A stretch of 64,000 nt of DNA from Sphingopyxis sp. QXT-31 (GCF_001984035.1 NZ_CP019449.1:2542001-2606000); one strand, 5' to 3'. Numbered from the stretch's first letter, positions 7,843-16,420 are shown. Numbers and translations: made by a program. The notes: generated from the sequence alone by a model not told the origin.

Positions 7843-9342
7843 CTAGGCTTCGCGCCACTTGGCCGGAAGCGTGATGATGCAGATCAAGCCGCCCGGCTCC
7901 CAGCGCCGCTCGATCGTCCCGCCCAGATTATTACGCACGCTGCGCTCCATCAGCAAGGTGCCAAAACTGGTTCGTTCGGGCGCCACGACCAGGGCATCGC
8001 CGCCGCTCTCGGTCCAAGTCAGGCGGAAGCGGCGATCGTCGCCCTCGCTGTCTTGCGTCCACTCGATGTCGACGCGGCCATCGCGGCCGCCCAGCGCGCC
8101 ATGCTTGACCGCATTGGTCGCGAGTTCGTTGAACAGCAGCGCCATCGCAACCAGCGCATTTTCGGGAAGTTCGAGGTCGGGCCCCGACCAGCGGATGCGC
8201 GGAAAGGCCGCCTCGACCTCGCGCATCAGCGCGTGCATCGACCCGGTCAGGAAATTGGCGCCGAGCAGCACATTCTGGGCGCGGTTGAGCGCGTCGAGCC
8301 GGCTGCTGATCCGCTCGACATAATCGTCGACGTCGGTCGCGGCGTGACGGGTGAGCGAGATGATCGCGCCGACCGTCGCGAACAGGTTGCGCATGCGGTG
8401 ATGCAGTTCGCGCATCAACACCGCGTCATTTTCCTGCCGGCTCTTCTGCTCGGTGATGTCGACGCTGATCCCGGTGAGCACCGCGTCGTTGCTGCGCACA
8501 TCCCAGTCGGCGCGCGCCGCCATCCAGCGCACCCCCTTTTCGGGATGCTCGATGCGATATTCGGTCGCATAGGGGCTACCGGTTTCGACCGCCTCGCCCA
8601 GCACGGTGCGCACCGCGTCGCGGTCGGCCGGATACAGCCGCTCGAAAAAGCCTTCGCCGGTCGAGAGCGCGGTTTCATAATCCTCGCCCCACAGCTCGGC
8701 GACCGCGCCGCGCCAGTTGAGCGCATCGGTCTGGGCATCGAACTGCCAGGTTGCGATTCGCGAAAAATCGAGCGCGCGTTCGAGCATGTGGCGCGCGTCG
8801 TCGCGCTCGATCACCGTGCGGCGCAGGTCCGCTTCGGCCATGATGATCGCCGCGAAATCTTCGAGCCGCTCGATTTCGCGCGCACCGAATGACAGCCGCG
8901 GCTCGCGGTCGATGATGCACAGGGTGCCGAGCACGGCGCCGTTATAGGCGCGCAGCGGCACCCCGGCATAAAAGCGGATCAGCGGATCGCCGGTGACCAG
9001 CGGATTCTCGGCAAAGCGCGCGTCCTCGCGCGCATCGGGCACAACAACGGGCCGCTCGTCGTTCACCGCATATTGGCAGAAGCTGATGTCGCGGTGCGTC
9101 TCGGCGACGTCGAGGCCATAGGAGGATTTGAACCATTGGCGGCAATCGTCGACGAGCGAGACCAGGGCGATCGGCGCGTCGAACAAATCGGCGACCAGCT
9201 TGGTCACGCGGTCGAACGCCGGTTCGGGCGCGGTGTCCATGATCCGATATTCGCGCAGCGTGCGCAGCCGGCGCGCCTCGTCCTGCGCGCGGTCGCGGTC
9301 TCCACCGTCGGCCAATGTCTGCCCCCTGTCCTCCAGCGTCAT
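7843..9342 (-). CDS. HWE-family sensor histidine kinase with GAF and PAS domains
   Basis: This 499-residue soluble kinase has no membrane segment. A GAF domain spans about 30-175, a PAS domain about 190-300 (with PAC-like GVRWMAARADWDV), and the HWE catalytic region follows. The phospho-acceptor box MRELHHRMRNL (His315), the N box NELATNAVKHGAL and the WTE triplet (LTWTESGG) are all present. HWE kinases phosphorylate PhyR-type response regulators in the alphaproteobacterial general stress response. It is divergent from phyR, which strongly suggests that it is one of PhyR's kinases. GAF and PAS imply cytoplasmic sensing of redox, light or metabolites; no flavin-binding LOV cysteine motif is seen. 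Confidence 0.93.
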   Translation of the reverse strand: MTLEDRGQTLADGGDRDRAQDEARRLRTLREYRIMDTAPEPAFDRVTKLVADLFDAPIALVSLVDDCRQWFKSSYGLDVAETHRDISFCQYAVNDERPVVVPDAREDARFAENPLVTGDPLIRFYAGVPLRAYNGAVLGTLCIIDREPRLSFGAREIERLEDFAAIIMAEADLRRTVIERDDARHMLERALDFSRIATWQFDAQTDALNWRGAVAELWGEDYETALSTGEGFFERLYPADRDAVRTVLGEAVETGSPYATEYRIEHPEKGVRWMAARADWDVRSNDAVLTGISVDITEQKSRQENDAVLMRELHHRMRNLFATVGAIISLTRHAATDVDDYVERISSRLDALNRAQNVLLGANFLTGSMHALMREVEAAFPRIRWSGPDLELPENALVAMALLFNELATNAVKHGALGGRDGRVDIEWTQDSEGDDRRFRLTWTESGGDALVVAPERTSFGTLLMERSVRNNLGGTIERRWEPGGLICIITLPAKWREA

Positions 9343-9511
9343 CCCGCCGCCGTCCTGCTTCCGGGTCGCTCTGCCATGATATGGTCCTCAAAACAAATGG
9401 CGAGCCGCCGGCAAGCCGTCCAATCGCGGTAATTTCGTTATAACCCGTTCGCGTCCCGGCATTTTCTACGCACGCCACGCCGACAAGTTGCGCAAAATCG
9501 GACTCCCTGCG

Positions 9512-9537
9512 GGAACCGCATCGCGCGCGGGCGCGTA
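9512..9537 (+). promoter_or_regulatory. Candidate EcfG-type stress promoter of phyR
   Basis: GGAAC at 9512-9516 is followed after 17 bases by CGTA at 9534-9537, close to the general-stress sigma factor consensus GGAAC-N16/17-CGTT. It lies about 30 bases before the phyR ATG. Autoregulation of phyR by EcfG is known in relatives. The last base of the -10 element deviates, so this is a prediction. Confidence 0.5.
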
Positions 9538-9565
9538 TGACAGCGATCAAGAGGGAGGAATCCGA

Positions 9566-10354
9566 ATGAGTCTGGGTGAAGAAATCCGCGGTCACCTGCC
9601 GTTTTTGCGCCGCTATGCCCGCGCGCTGACGGGCAGCCAGCAGCATGGCGATAATTTTGTGCACACGATGCTGGAAGTGATCGTCGCGGCCCCCGACGAG
9701 TTTCGCTCGGACGACGGCATCCGCATCGATCTCTACCGCACCTTCCACCGCATCTGGGAAAGCGCCTTCATCGACGACGGCGAAGGCAGCGACGAGGACG
9801 CATTCGTCCGCGCCGCGACGCGCCGCCTGTCGCGCCTCACCCCGCTCGGCCGTCAGATATTGCTGCTCACCGCGCTCGAAGGCTTTTCCACCGAGGAAGC
9901 CGCGCTGATCACCGGCACCGACACCCCGACGGTCGAGATATTGCTGGCCGAAGCGGTCGACGATTTGGACCGCGAGGCGCGCACGTCGGTGCTGATCATC
10001 GAGGACGAGCCGCTGATCGCGATGGAGCTCGAGGCGATCGTGCGCGACCTCGGCCATGAGGTCGCGGGGATCGCGGCGACGCACGAGGATGCGGTCGCCG
10101 CATTCGAAAACAGCGACGCGGGGCTCGTCCTTGCCGACATCCAGCTGGCCGACGGATCGTCGGGGATCGACGCGGTGCAGGACATCCTCGCGATCGCCCC
10201 GGTGCCCGCGATCTTCATCACCGCCTTCCCCGAAAAGCTCCTCACCGGCCACCGCGTCGAGCCGACCTTCCTGATCTCGAAGCCGTTCCGCGAAAACACC
10301 GTGCGCGCGGCGATCAGCCAGAGCCTGCTGTTCACGCCGCAGCTGGCGGCGTAG
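9566..10354 (+). CDS. phyR: PhyR-type response regulator (anti-anti-sigma factor of the general stress response)
   Basis: This 262-residue protein has an N-terminal sigma-like domain (about 1-135, resembling an ECF sigma2-sigma4 pair) fused to a C-terminal receiver (about 140-255). The receiver shows the acidic residues Glu146/Asp147, the phospho-acceptor Asp191 (LVLADIQL) and the switch Lys239 (ISKPF). On phosphorylation such proteins bind NepR and free the EcfG sigma factor. The ATG at 9566 follows GGGAGGAA; the frame continues upstream without a better start. The HWE kinase is divergent. nepR and ecfG are not in the window, so they must lie elsewhere, as in several sphingomonads. Confidence 0.95.
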   Translation: MSLGEEIRGHLPFLRRYARALTGSQQHGDNFVHTMLEVIVAAPDEFRSDDGIRIDLYRTFHRIWESAFIDDGEGSDEDAFVRAATRRLSRLTPLGRQILLLTALEGFSTEEAALITGTDTPTVEILLAEAVDDLDREARTSVLIIEDEPLIAMELEAIVRDLGHEVAGIAATHEDAVAAFENSDAGLVLADIQLADGSSGIDAVQDILAIAPVPAIFITAFPEKLLTGHRVEPTFLISKPFRENTVRAAISQSLLFTPQLAA

Positions 10355-10397
10355 GCCAAGCTACACCGAGAGGCGCTGACCGCTTTGGATGTTGGAT

Positions 10398-10563
10398 CGG
10401 CCCTTCTAATTCTCCCTGTCGCGAAGCGATGGGGAGAGGGACCATGCGAAACATGGTGGAGGGGCGGTGACCTTGAGCAGGCGCTTACGGCATCGACCTC
10501 TCCACCACCCTGCGGGTGGTCCCCCTCCCCACGGCTACGCCGCAGAGAGGATTAGAAGGGCCG
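10398..10563. repeat. Intergenic palindromic element, family B, copy 2
   Basis: The element is bounded by perfect 13-base inverted ends (CGGCCCTTCTAAT and ATTAGAAGGGCCG). Inside are TCCCTGTCGCGAAGCGATGG, a CCATG-CGAA-CATGG hairpin, GGTGGAGGGGCGG, and on the right an ACCACCC-GCA-GGGTGGT hairpin read on the minus strand. It occupies most of the 323-base gap between phyR and the oligopeptidase; no gene is seen in the remainder. Confidence 0.8.
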
Positions 10564-10677
10564 CCCCCAAACTCACTCATAGCTCTCCTCACCCCGCAAA
10601 TCCCCTTGCCCGCGGCATGCCGATGCTTACATATCGGCGAAAGAATATTTCCCCCCGCGCATGAGGATCGCCTTGCC

Positions 10678-12840
10678 ATGTCCCGTAAAGCCCTGTCGGC
10701 GCCGCTCGCGCTGGTCGCCCTGTTCATGACCCCCGCCGCCGCGCAGGCCGCGGGCGATGCCGCGAGCGCGACCACGCCCGATGCGCTGGCCTATCCCGCG
10801 ACCGAGCGCGGTACCACGGTCGATCCGCAGTTCGGCGTCGACGTCGCCGACCCCTATCGCTGGCTTGAAGACGATGTCCGCGTCAATCCGAAGGTCGCAG
10901 CGTGGGTGGCCGACCAGAACAAGGTTACCGACGCCTATCTCGACACGCTGCCCGGCCGCGACGCGTTCAAGAGCCGCATGACCGAGCTCTACAATTACGA
11001 ACGGTTCGGCCTCCCCCGCAAGGCGGGCACCCGCTATTTCTACACCCGCAACGACGGGCTCCAGCCGCAGTCGGTGCTCTATGTCCGCGAGGGGCTGAAG
11101 GGCGAAGGCCGCGTGCTGATCGACCCGAATGGCTGGGCCAAGGACGGCGCCACCGCGCTCGCGGAATGGACCCCGTCGGAAGACGGCAGGCACCTTCTCT
11201 ATTCGGTGCAGGACGGCGGCACCGACTGGCGCATCGTGCGCGTCATGGACGTCGCGACGGGCAAGGATTTGTCGGACGAAGTGCGCTGGGTCAAATTCTC
11301 GGCGCTCGACTGGGCGAAGGACGGCAGCGGCTTCTATTATTCGCGCTTCCCGCAGCCCGCCGAGGGTGCGGCCTTCCAGTCGCTGAACGAGAATCACACC
11401 GTCTATTTCCACAAGCTCGGCACGCCGCAGAGCGACGACGTCCTGATCCACGCCACCCCCGACAAGCCCAAGCTCAACAACAGCGCGGTCGTCAGCGACG
11501 ATGGCAAATATCTGATCGTCGTCGGCTCCGAAGGCACCGACGAGCGCTATGGCCTCACCCTCTATCCGATCGGCCCCAAGGGCGCGGGCAAGCCGGTGAC
11601 GCTGGTGGGCGACTTCGCGAACAATTGGGAATATGTGACCAACGCGGGTACCCGCTTCACCTTCCTCACCAACAAGGACGCGCCGCGCCAGCGGCTGGTG
11701 TCGATGGACATCAAGAAGCCCGAAGCGCTGACCCAGCTCGTCGGCGAGCAGGAGGCGACGCTGGTCGGCGCGTCGCGCGTCGGCAATCGCATCATCCTGT
11801 CCTATTTGGGCGACGCCAAGTCGGAAGCGCGCATGGTCGCGCTCGACGGCAAGCCGGTGGCGAACATCAAGCTTGCCGATATCGGCTCGGCCTCGGGCTT
11901 CGGCGGCAAGTCGGCCGATCCCGAAACCTTCTACAGCTTCTCCAGCTACGCCCGCCCGACGACGATCTACCGGCTCGACACCGCGACCGGAAAGAGCGAG
12001 ATTTTCGCCGAGCCGAAGCTGACCTTCGATCCGCAGGACTTCGCCGTCGAGCAGCGCTTCTACACCTCGAAGGATGGCACCAGAGTGCCGATGTTCCTGG
12101 TGATGAAAAAGGGCCTCGACCGCAGCAAGGGCTCGCCGACATTGCTTTACGGCTATGGCGGATTCAACGTCTCGATGACCCCCGGCTTCTCGCCCACCCG
12201 CCTCGCCTGGGTCGACAAGGGCGGCGTGCTCGCGATCGCGAACCTGCGCGGCGGCGGCGAATATGGCAAGGCGTGGCACGATGCCGGCCGCCTCGACAAG
12301 AAGCAGAATGTCTTCGACGATTTCATCGGCGCGGGCGAATATCTGATCGCGCAAGGGATCACCGGCAAGGGCCAACTCGCGATCGAGGGCGGCTCGAACG
12401 GCGGACTGCTCGTCGGCGCGGTGACCAACCAGCGCCCCGACCTGATCGCCGCGGCGCTGCCCGCGGTCGGCGTGATGGACATGCTGCGTTTCGACCGCTT
12501 CACCGCCGGCCGCTACTGGGTCGACGATTATGGCTATCCGTCGAAGGAAGGCGATTTCCGCAACCTGCTCGGCTATTCGCCCTATCATAATATCAAGGAC
12601 GGCGTTTCCTATCCGGCGGTGCTGGTGACGACCGCCGACACCGACGACCGCGTCGTGCCCGGGCACAGCTTCAAATATACCGCCGCGCTCCAGCATGCGC
12701 AGGCCGGCGACAAGCCGCACCTGATCCGCATCGAAACGCGCGCCGGGCACGGGTCGGGCAAGCCGACCGACAAGATCATCGCCGAAGCCGCCGACAAATA
12801 TGCCTTTGCGGCCAAATGGACCGGCCTCAGCGTCGAATAG
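10678..12840 (+). CDS. Prolyl oligopeptidase family serine peptidase (S9A), exported
   Basis: This 720-residue enzyme begins with a cleavable signal peptide ending at about AAAQA, so it should act in the periplasm on proline-containing peptides. An N-terminal seven-bladed propeller (about 100-450) precedes the alpha/beta-hydrolase domain. The catalytic triad is visible: Ser573 in EGGSNGG, Asp656 in TADTDDRV and His691 in RAGHGSG. The ATG at 10678 is chosen because it has GAGGAT upstream and begins the signal peptide; the frame reads further upstream. The next gene overlaps its end by 25 bases. Length and motifs are normal for the family. Confidence 0.96.
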   Translation: MSRKALSAPLALVALFMTPAAAQAAGDAASATTPDALAYPATERGTTVDPQFGVDVADPYRWLEDDVRVNPKVAAWVADQNKVTDAYLDTLPGRDAFKSRMTELYNYERFGLPRKAGTRYFYTRNDGLQPQSVLYVREGLKGEGRVLIDPNGWAKDGATALAEWTPSEDGRHLLYSVQDGGTDWRIVRVMDVATGKDLSDEVRWVKFSALDWAKDGSGFYYSRFPQPAEGAAFQSLNENHTVYFHKLGTPQSDDVLIHATPDKPKLNNSAVVSDDGKYLIVVGSEGTDERYGLTLYPIGPKGAGKPVTLVGDFANNWEYVTNAGTRFTFLTNKDAPRQRLVSMDIKKPEALTQLVGEQEATLVGASRVGNRIILSYLGDAKSEARMVALDGKPVANIKLADIGSASGFGGKSADPETFYSFSSYARPTTIYRLDTATGKSEIFAEPKLTFDPQDFAVEQRFYTSKDGTRVPMFLVMKKGLDRSKGSPTLLYGYGGFNVSMTPGFSPTRLAWVDKGGVLAIANLRGGGEYGKAWHDAGRLDKKQNVFDDFIGAGEYLIAQGITGKGQLAIEGGSNGGLLVGAVTNQRPDLIAAALPAVGVMDMLRFDRFTAGRYWVDDYGYPSKEGDFRNLLGYSPYHNIKDGVSYPAVLVTTADTDDRVVPGHSFKYTAALQHAQAGDKPHLIRIETRAGHGSGKPTDKIIAEAADKYAFAAKWTGLSVE

Positions 12841-13955
12841 GCCGCCGGCTCGCGATCGCCGCCGTCGTCCTCTGCGGACTGGCGGCGGCGGTCTGGGCCA
12901 TCCTGCCCAACGGCAAGCTCGCGCGCATCGAGCGCCATGCCCGATGCTATGACCCGGCGGCGCTGCCGCAGGTCGAGACGCTCGCGGATGGGCGCAAGGC
13001 GATGCGGCTGCGCGTCCTGCTGTGGAATGTCGAGGGCCTGCCCTGGCCGATCCGCAGCGGGCGCGCGCCGAAGCTCGCCGCGATCGCCGGCTGGATCGCC
13101 AAGCGGCGCAAGGCGGGGCTCGGCCCCGACATATTGATCCTGCACAAGGCGTTCACCCCCGAAGCCTCGCGCATCGCCACCGCAGCCGGCTACGCCAATA
13201 TCCTTCCCGGCCCCGCCGTCGACCGCCCGCGGCATATGCCCGTGCCGATCCCGCTGGCGGGCCATGCCGAGGCCGGCCGCTGGTGGAAAGGCGAAGGGAT
13301 CGGCAAATGGCTCGACAGCGGCCTCTATGTCGCGACCGACCTGCCCTTGCCCAAGGCAATCGGCGATCCGCCCCTGCCCGCTTATGCGAGCGACGCCTTC
13401 TATGCGGGCAGCTGCGCGGGCTATGACTGCCTGTCGAACAAGGGCGGCATGATCGTCCATGCCGCGCTGCCCGGCGCGCCCGAACCGCTCGCGATCTTCA
13501 ACACGCACCGCAATTCGCGCGAGCCGTCGGGCGTGAGCATCGCGCGCGCCGAAGCCGCGCATGTCATGCAGACGCTCGAAAACGACGCGCTGCTGCATGG
13601 CTTCGGCGGCAATGGCGCGATGATTGCCGCGGGCGATTTCAACAACTACCGCGCCGGCGACAAGACGGGCCGTTTCGCCACCGACCCCGCCTTCCGCCTC
13701 GCCGCCAAGGGCGCCGGCTTCGCCGCCCGCGCCGCGCCGATGACCGACGCCAAGGCGTGGACCGACGCCTACGACCTGCTCGGCTTCCGCAGCTCGAGCG
13801 CGATGCGGGTCGAGCCCCTCGCGGTCGCGACGCTCTTCGACGGCAAAAATGGCCCTGTTCTTTCGGACCATGCCGCCCAATATGTTATCTTCCGGCTGAG
13901 CTGGCGCGCCGACGCCCCCGCCGCGCCGGTCTTGATGCCGACCTGCACGCTCTGA
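12816..13955 (+). CDS. Endonuclease/exonuclease/phosphatase (EEP) fold protein with altered active site
   Basis: This 379-residue protein has an N-terminal membrane anchor or signal (about 8-30), then an EEP domain with LLWNVEGL (Asn71), SNKGGMIV, FNTHRNS, AAGDFNNY and the terminal VLSDHAAQ. In active members, the first metal site is a Glu in the motif LQE. Here that stretch reads LILHKAF, with His110-Lys111 in place of Gln-Glu. The enzyme may therefore be inactive or use another ligand. The start overlaps the oligopeptidase gene by 25 bases, implying coupled translation. Substrate is unknown; sphingomyelinase-like and nuclease members share this fold. Confidence 0.82.
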   Translation: MDRPQRRIGRRLAIAAVVLCGLAAAVWAILPNGKLARIERHARCYDPAALPQVETLADGRKAMRLRVLLWNVEGLPWPIRSGRAPKLAAIAGWIAKRRKAGLGPDILILHKAFTPEASRIATAAGYANILPGPAVDRPRHMPVPIPLAGHAEAGRWWKGEGIGKWLDSGLYVATDLPLPKAIGDPPLPAYASDAFYAGSCAGYDCLSNKGGMIVHAALPGAPEPLAIFNTHRNSREPSGVSIARAEAAHVMQTLENDALLHGFGGNGAMIAAGDFNNYRAGDKTGRFATDPAFRLAAKGAGFAARAAPMTDAKAWTDAYDLLGFRSSSAMRVEPLAVATLFDGKNGPVLSDHAAQYVIFRLSWRADAPAAPVLMPTCTL

Positions 13956-13970
13956 TTTCGAAAGAAACCC

Positions 13971-14459
13971 ATGTCCTTTGCCTTTGCCCCGACCGCCACC
14001 ACGACCGCCGACCTTTGGACCGAGACCGCCGCCGCCGCCGAAGCGCTCGTCGCGGGCGAGCCCGACGGCATCGCCAATATGGCCAATGTCGCGGCGCTGA
14101 TCTGGCAGGCGATTCCCGATCTCAACTGGGCGGGCTTCTACCGCTTCGACGGCAGCGAACTCGTGCTCGGCCCCTTTCAGGGCAAGGCCGCGTGCATCCG
14201 CATCCCGCTGGACAAGGGCGTCTGCGGTGCCGCGGCGCGCACCCGCGAGACCCAGCGCGTCGAGGATGTCCACGCCTTTCCCGGCCATATCGCCTGCGAC
14301 GCGGACAGCCGTAGCGAGCTGGTCGTGCCGATCGTCGCGGCGGGGCGCCTGATCGGCGTGCTCGACCTCGACAGCCCATTGCCGTCGCGCTTCACGGCCG
14401 ACGACCAGATCGGCGCCGAGGCGCTGGTCGCGCGGATCGCAGGGGCGCTCGCGGGCTAA
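13971..14459 (+). CDS. msrC: Free methionine-(R)-sulfoxide reductase (GAF-fold MsrC)
   Basis: This 162-residue GAF-domain enzyme reduces free L-methionine-(R)-sulfoxide with thioredoxin. The three functional cysteines are present at 75 (AACIRI), 85 (KGVCGAAA) and 109 (GHIACDAD), with the same spacing as in the E. coli enzyme. The signatures VEDVHAFPGHIACD and SRSELVVPI are diagnostic. It starts 15 bases after the EEP gene, so it probably ends that transcript. A family A palindromic element begins one base after its stop. Confidence 0.94.
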   Translation: MSFAFAPTATTTADLWTETAAAAEALVAGEPDGIANMANVAALIWQAIPDLNWAGFYRFDGSELVLGPFQGKAACIRIPLDKGVCGAAARTRETQRVEDVHAFPGHIACDADSRSELVVPIVAAGRLIGVLDLDSPLPSRFTADDQIGAEALVARIAGALAG

Positions 14460-14460
14460 A

Positions 14461-14638
14461 CCTCCCCCTTGATGGGGGAGGCAGCGAGACTTGGCAGCTT
14501 GCTGCCTAGTCGCAGCGGTGGGGGTGCGGTCTAGGCCCGACACGAACGGCGCCATGACGCACCATCACCCTCATCCAACTCCGCCTAGGCCGCTTCGCGG
14601 CCAAGGCTGCATATCCTTCTCCCATCAAGGGAGAAGGA
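14461..14638. repeat. Intergenic palindromic element, family A, copy 2 (inverted)
   Basis: This copy has the opposite orientation to the other three. Read on the minus strand it shows the left TTCTCCCTTGATGGGAGAAGG hairpin in two halves, a GGCCGC-GAA-GCGGCC central hairpin, the AGGCGGAGTTGGATGAGGG box, CCGCACCCCCACCGCTGCGA, GGCAGC-AA-GCTGCC and the right terminal hairpin. It includes CGACACGAACGG, the box found in family C. The rest of the gap up to 14793 holds only a candidate regulatory site. Confidence 0.8.
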
Positions 14639-14726
14639 TGATCGGCCATTCCCGGCCTCTAAATCTGCCCCAAATCGAGACAATCCAGTCAAGGTAAACG
14701 GATTCGCCGTCAAGCTGTGCATTTGC

Positions 14727-14741
14727 TAAACACTTTGTTAA
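14727..14741 (+). promoter_or_regulatory. CtrA-like box upstream of the glycine-zipper gene
   Basis: TAAA-N7-TTAA (followed by CC) differs from the CtrA consensus TTAA-N7-TTAA by one base and lies about 50 bases before the next ATG. A GANTC methylation site (GATTC) is at 14701-14705. CtrA itself is encoded in this window. Binding is a prediction. Confidence 0.35.
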
Positions 14742-14793
14742 CCAATGGCCCTCGCCGCCCCCGGCGACGCCCACGGAAACAGGGAGTTACGCC

Positions 14794-15711
14794 ATGCGAC
14801 GCACCGCACTTCTTCTGGGAATCGCCGCCGGATCGCTGCTGCTGGCCGGCCAGGCGCACGGCGGCGACAAGAAAGGCCGCCTCGATTACGGCGCGCCGAC
14901 CGCGTCGGACACGCGCGTCTATACGGGCTATCCCGACCGCGTGCCGAGCGAGGTCGACTATCGCCAGGTGAACGGCACCTACGACGCCGAGGGGCGCTGG
15001 ACGGGCACCTGGAACGGCACCTACGAGGCGCCCGACGGCCGGCGCTACGACGGCGAATATGAAGGCACGGTCGAAGGCGCGGGCACCAGCTATGCCCCGC
15101 CGCCGCCGGCCTATGATCCCTATTATGACGGCGACGACGGTTATCGCGGCGGATACGACGCGAACTACGACGCCGACATGGAGCGCCGCTGTGGCCGGGG
15201 GGGCACAGTTGGCGGGGCGGTTGTCGGCGGACTGGTGGGGGGCATCGCCGGCAACCGCATCGCCGGCAAGGGCAACCGCACCGAAGGCACGATCATCGGC
15301 GGCGCGCTGGGCGCGGTCGCGGGCGGCGCGATCGGCAGCGCGGCGGACAAGAAGCGCTGCGACGATTGGTGGGCCAGCCGCGGCGGCCATTACCAGCAGG
15401 GCGGCAGCTATTACCGGCAGGAAAGCTATTCGCACGGCGGCGGCTATCCGCCCCCGCCGGCATATTACGGCAATGGTTCGACCACCGTCTATCAGCAGGG
15501 CGGTTACGGCCATTACGGCTATGGCGCCCCCTATGGCTATTACACCCCGGGCGTCGTGGTCACGACGGTGATCACCACCGGCGCGCCCGTGGTGACCGAG
15601 ACGATCGAGACCTCGACCCGCACCTATTATGAAAATGTGCCGGTGAAGAAGAAGCGCTACGTGGCCAAGAAGAAGTGGAAGCCCCGGCCCAAGCCGCGCT
15701 GCGTCTGCTGA
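14794..15711 (+). CDS. Exported glycine-zipper (17-kDa antigen-like) envelope protein
   Basis: This 305-residue protein has a signal peptide (MRRTALLLGIAAGSLLLAGQ, cleavage near AHG). A region with two WNGTY/NGTYD-type repeats (about 59-90) resembles MORN strands. A glycine-zipper segment follows (about 135-190: GGAVVGGLVGGIAGNRIAG and GGALGAVAGGAIGSA), flanked by Cys133 and Cys189. The Tyr/Gly/Pro-rich tail ends in a strongly basic stretch (KKKRYVAKKKWK) and CVC. Glycine zippers of this class sit in or across the outer membrane. The exact role is unknown. A terminator hairpin follows. Confidence 0.8.
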   Translation: MRRTALLLGIAAGSLLLAGQAHGGDKKGRLDYGAPTASDTRVYTGYPDRVPSEVDYRQVNGTYDAEGRWTGTWNGTYEAPDGRRYDGEYEGTVEGAGTSYAPPPPAYDPYYDGDDGYRGGYDANYDADMERRCGRGGTVGGAVVGGLVGGIAGNRIAGKGNRTEGTIIGGALGAVAGGAIGSAADKKRCDDWWASRGGHYQQGGSYYRQESYSHGGGYPPPPAYYGNGSTTVYQQGGYGHYGYGAPYGYYTPGVVVTTVITTGAPVVTETIETSTRTYYENVPVKKKRYVAKKKWKPRPKPRCVC

Positions 15712-15732
15712 GCCACGGACCAGCCAGACCAG

Positions 15733-15767
15733 AGGGCCCGCCTCGCAGCAGCGACGGCGGGCCTTTT
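15733..15767 (+). terminator. Rho-independent terminator
   Basis: An 8- to 9-base stem (GGCCCGCC at 15735-15742 paired with GGCGGGCC at 15756-15763) is followed by TTTT. It lies 24 bases after the glycine-zipper gene stop. Confidence 0.8.
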
Positions 15768-15889
15768 GCTGCAGGTCATCGGCTCGCCGCGCGCGCGCAA
15801 CGGTTCAGCGGCGCGAAAGCATCGCGTCCCTATTGGCAAAGCATGGCGGCCGGGGCGTTCCCGTGCCCGCAGCTTGGGGACCATTCTCT

Positions 15890-16420
15890 ATGCGCCGTTT
15901 CACTACTTTTGCCGCTGCCACCGCGGTCCTGATGACCAGCTTCGCCGCGACCCCGGCCGAGGCGCGCAAGCGCTACGGCGGCTGGCACCACCGCGACCGC
16001 GACCATATCAGCACCGGCGAAGTGCTCGGCGGGCTGTTCGTGATCGGCGCGATCGCGGCGATCGCCAGCGCGGCGAGCAAGGACAAGCAGGAGCGCCGCG
16101 AACAGCGCTACGACCCGCCGTACCAGAACGACGACTATCGCGAAGTCCCGCGCTACGAGCCGCAGGTCGATGACGACGCCGCAGCGCCCGCTGGCGCCTA
16201 TGGCGGCGGGGAGGCCGAAGCGCGCGCCGCCGATGCGTGCAGCTGGGCGGTCGAGGGCGAGATGGGCGACGACGCGCGCGTCGACAGCGTCACCGGCACC
16301 GAGCCCAACAACGGCGGCTGGTACGTCACCGGCACCGCCTCGCGCCTCGGCGGCGAGACGCGGAGCTTCGGCTGCAGCTACCGCGGCGGCCGTGTGGTGG
16401 ATGTGACGTTCAACAGCTGA
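15890..16420 (+). CDS. Small exported envelope protein, paralogue of the gene at 16701
   Basis: This 176-residue protein has a signal peptide (MRRFTTFAAATAVLMTSFAA, cleavage near AEA), then a His/Arg-rich patch (GGWHHRDRDH), a hydrophobic glycine-containing helix (EVLGGLFVIGAIAAIASAAS) and a C-terminal domain of about 60 residues with two cysteines (CSWAVEGE and FGCSYRGG) and the ending GGRVVDVTF. The ATG at 15890 follows GGGGA; earlier in-frame codons would spoil the signal peptide. The family is common in sphingomonads and has no known function. It shares architecture with the gene at 16701. Confidence 0.8.
   Translation: MRRFTTFAAATAVLMTSFAATPAEARKRYGGWHHRDRDHISTGEVLGGLFVIGAIAAIASAASKDKQERREQRYDPPYQNDDYREVPRYEPQVDDDAAAPAGAYGGGEAEARAADACSWAVEGEMGDDARVDSVTGTEPNNGGWYVTGTASRLGGETRSFGCSYRGGRVVDVTFNS

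Noticed and set aside
10627..12750. A 707-codon open frame on the minus strand.
   Set aside because: It lies antisense to the prolyl oligopeptidase gene, which has signal peptide and catalytic triad. The antisense protein is Arg/Ala/Val-rich with no motif, as expected from high-GC third positions.
12841..14459. The GAF protein considered as a signalling sensor.
   Set aside because: The three cysteines with exact spacing and the FPGHIACD motif identify free-methionine sulfoxide reductase.
12609..14555. A 648-codon open frame on the minus strand.
   Set aside because: It is antisense to the EEP and msrC genes and crosses a palindromic element; its composition is that of a GC shadow.
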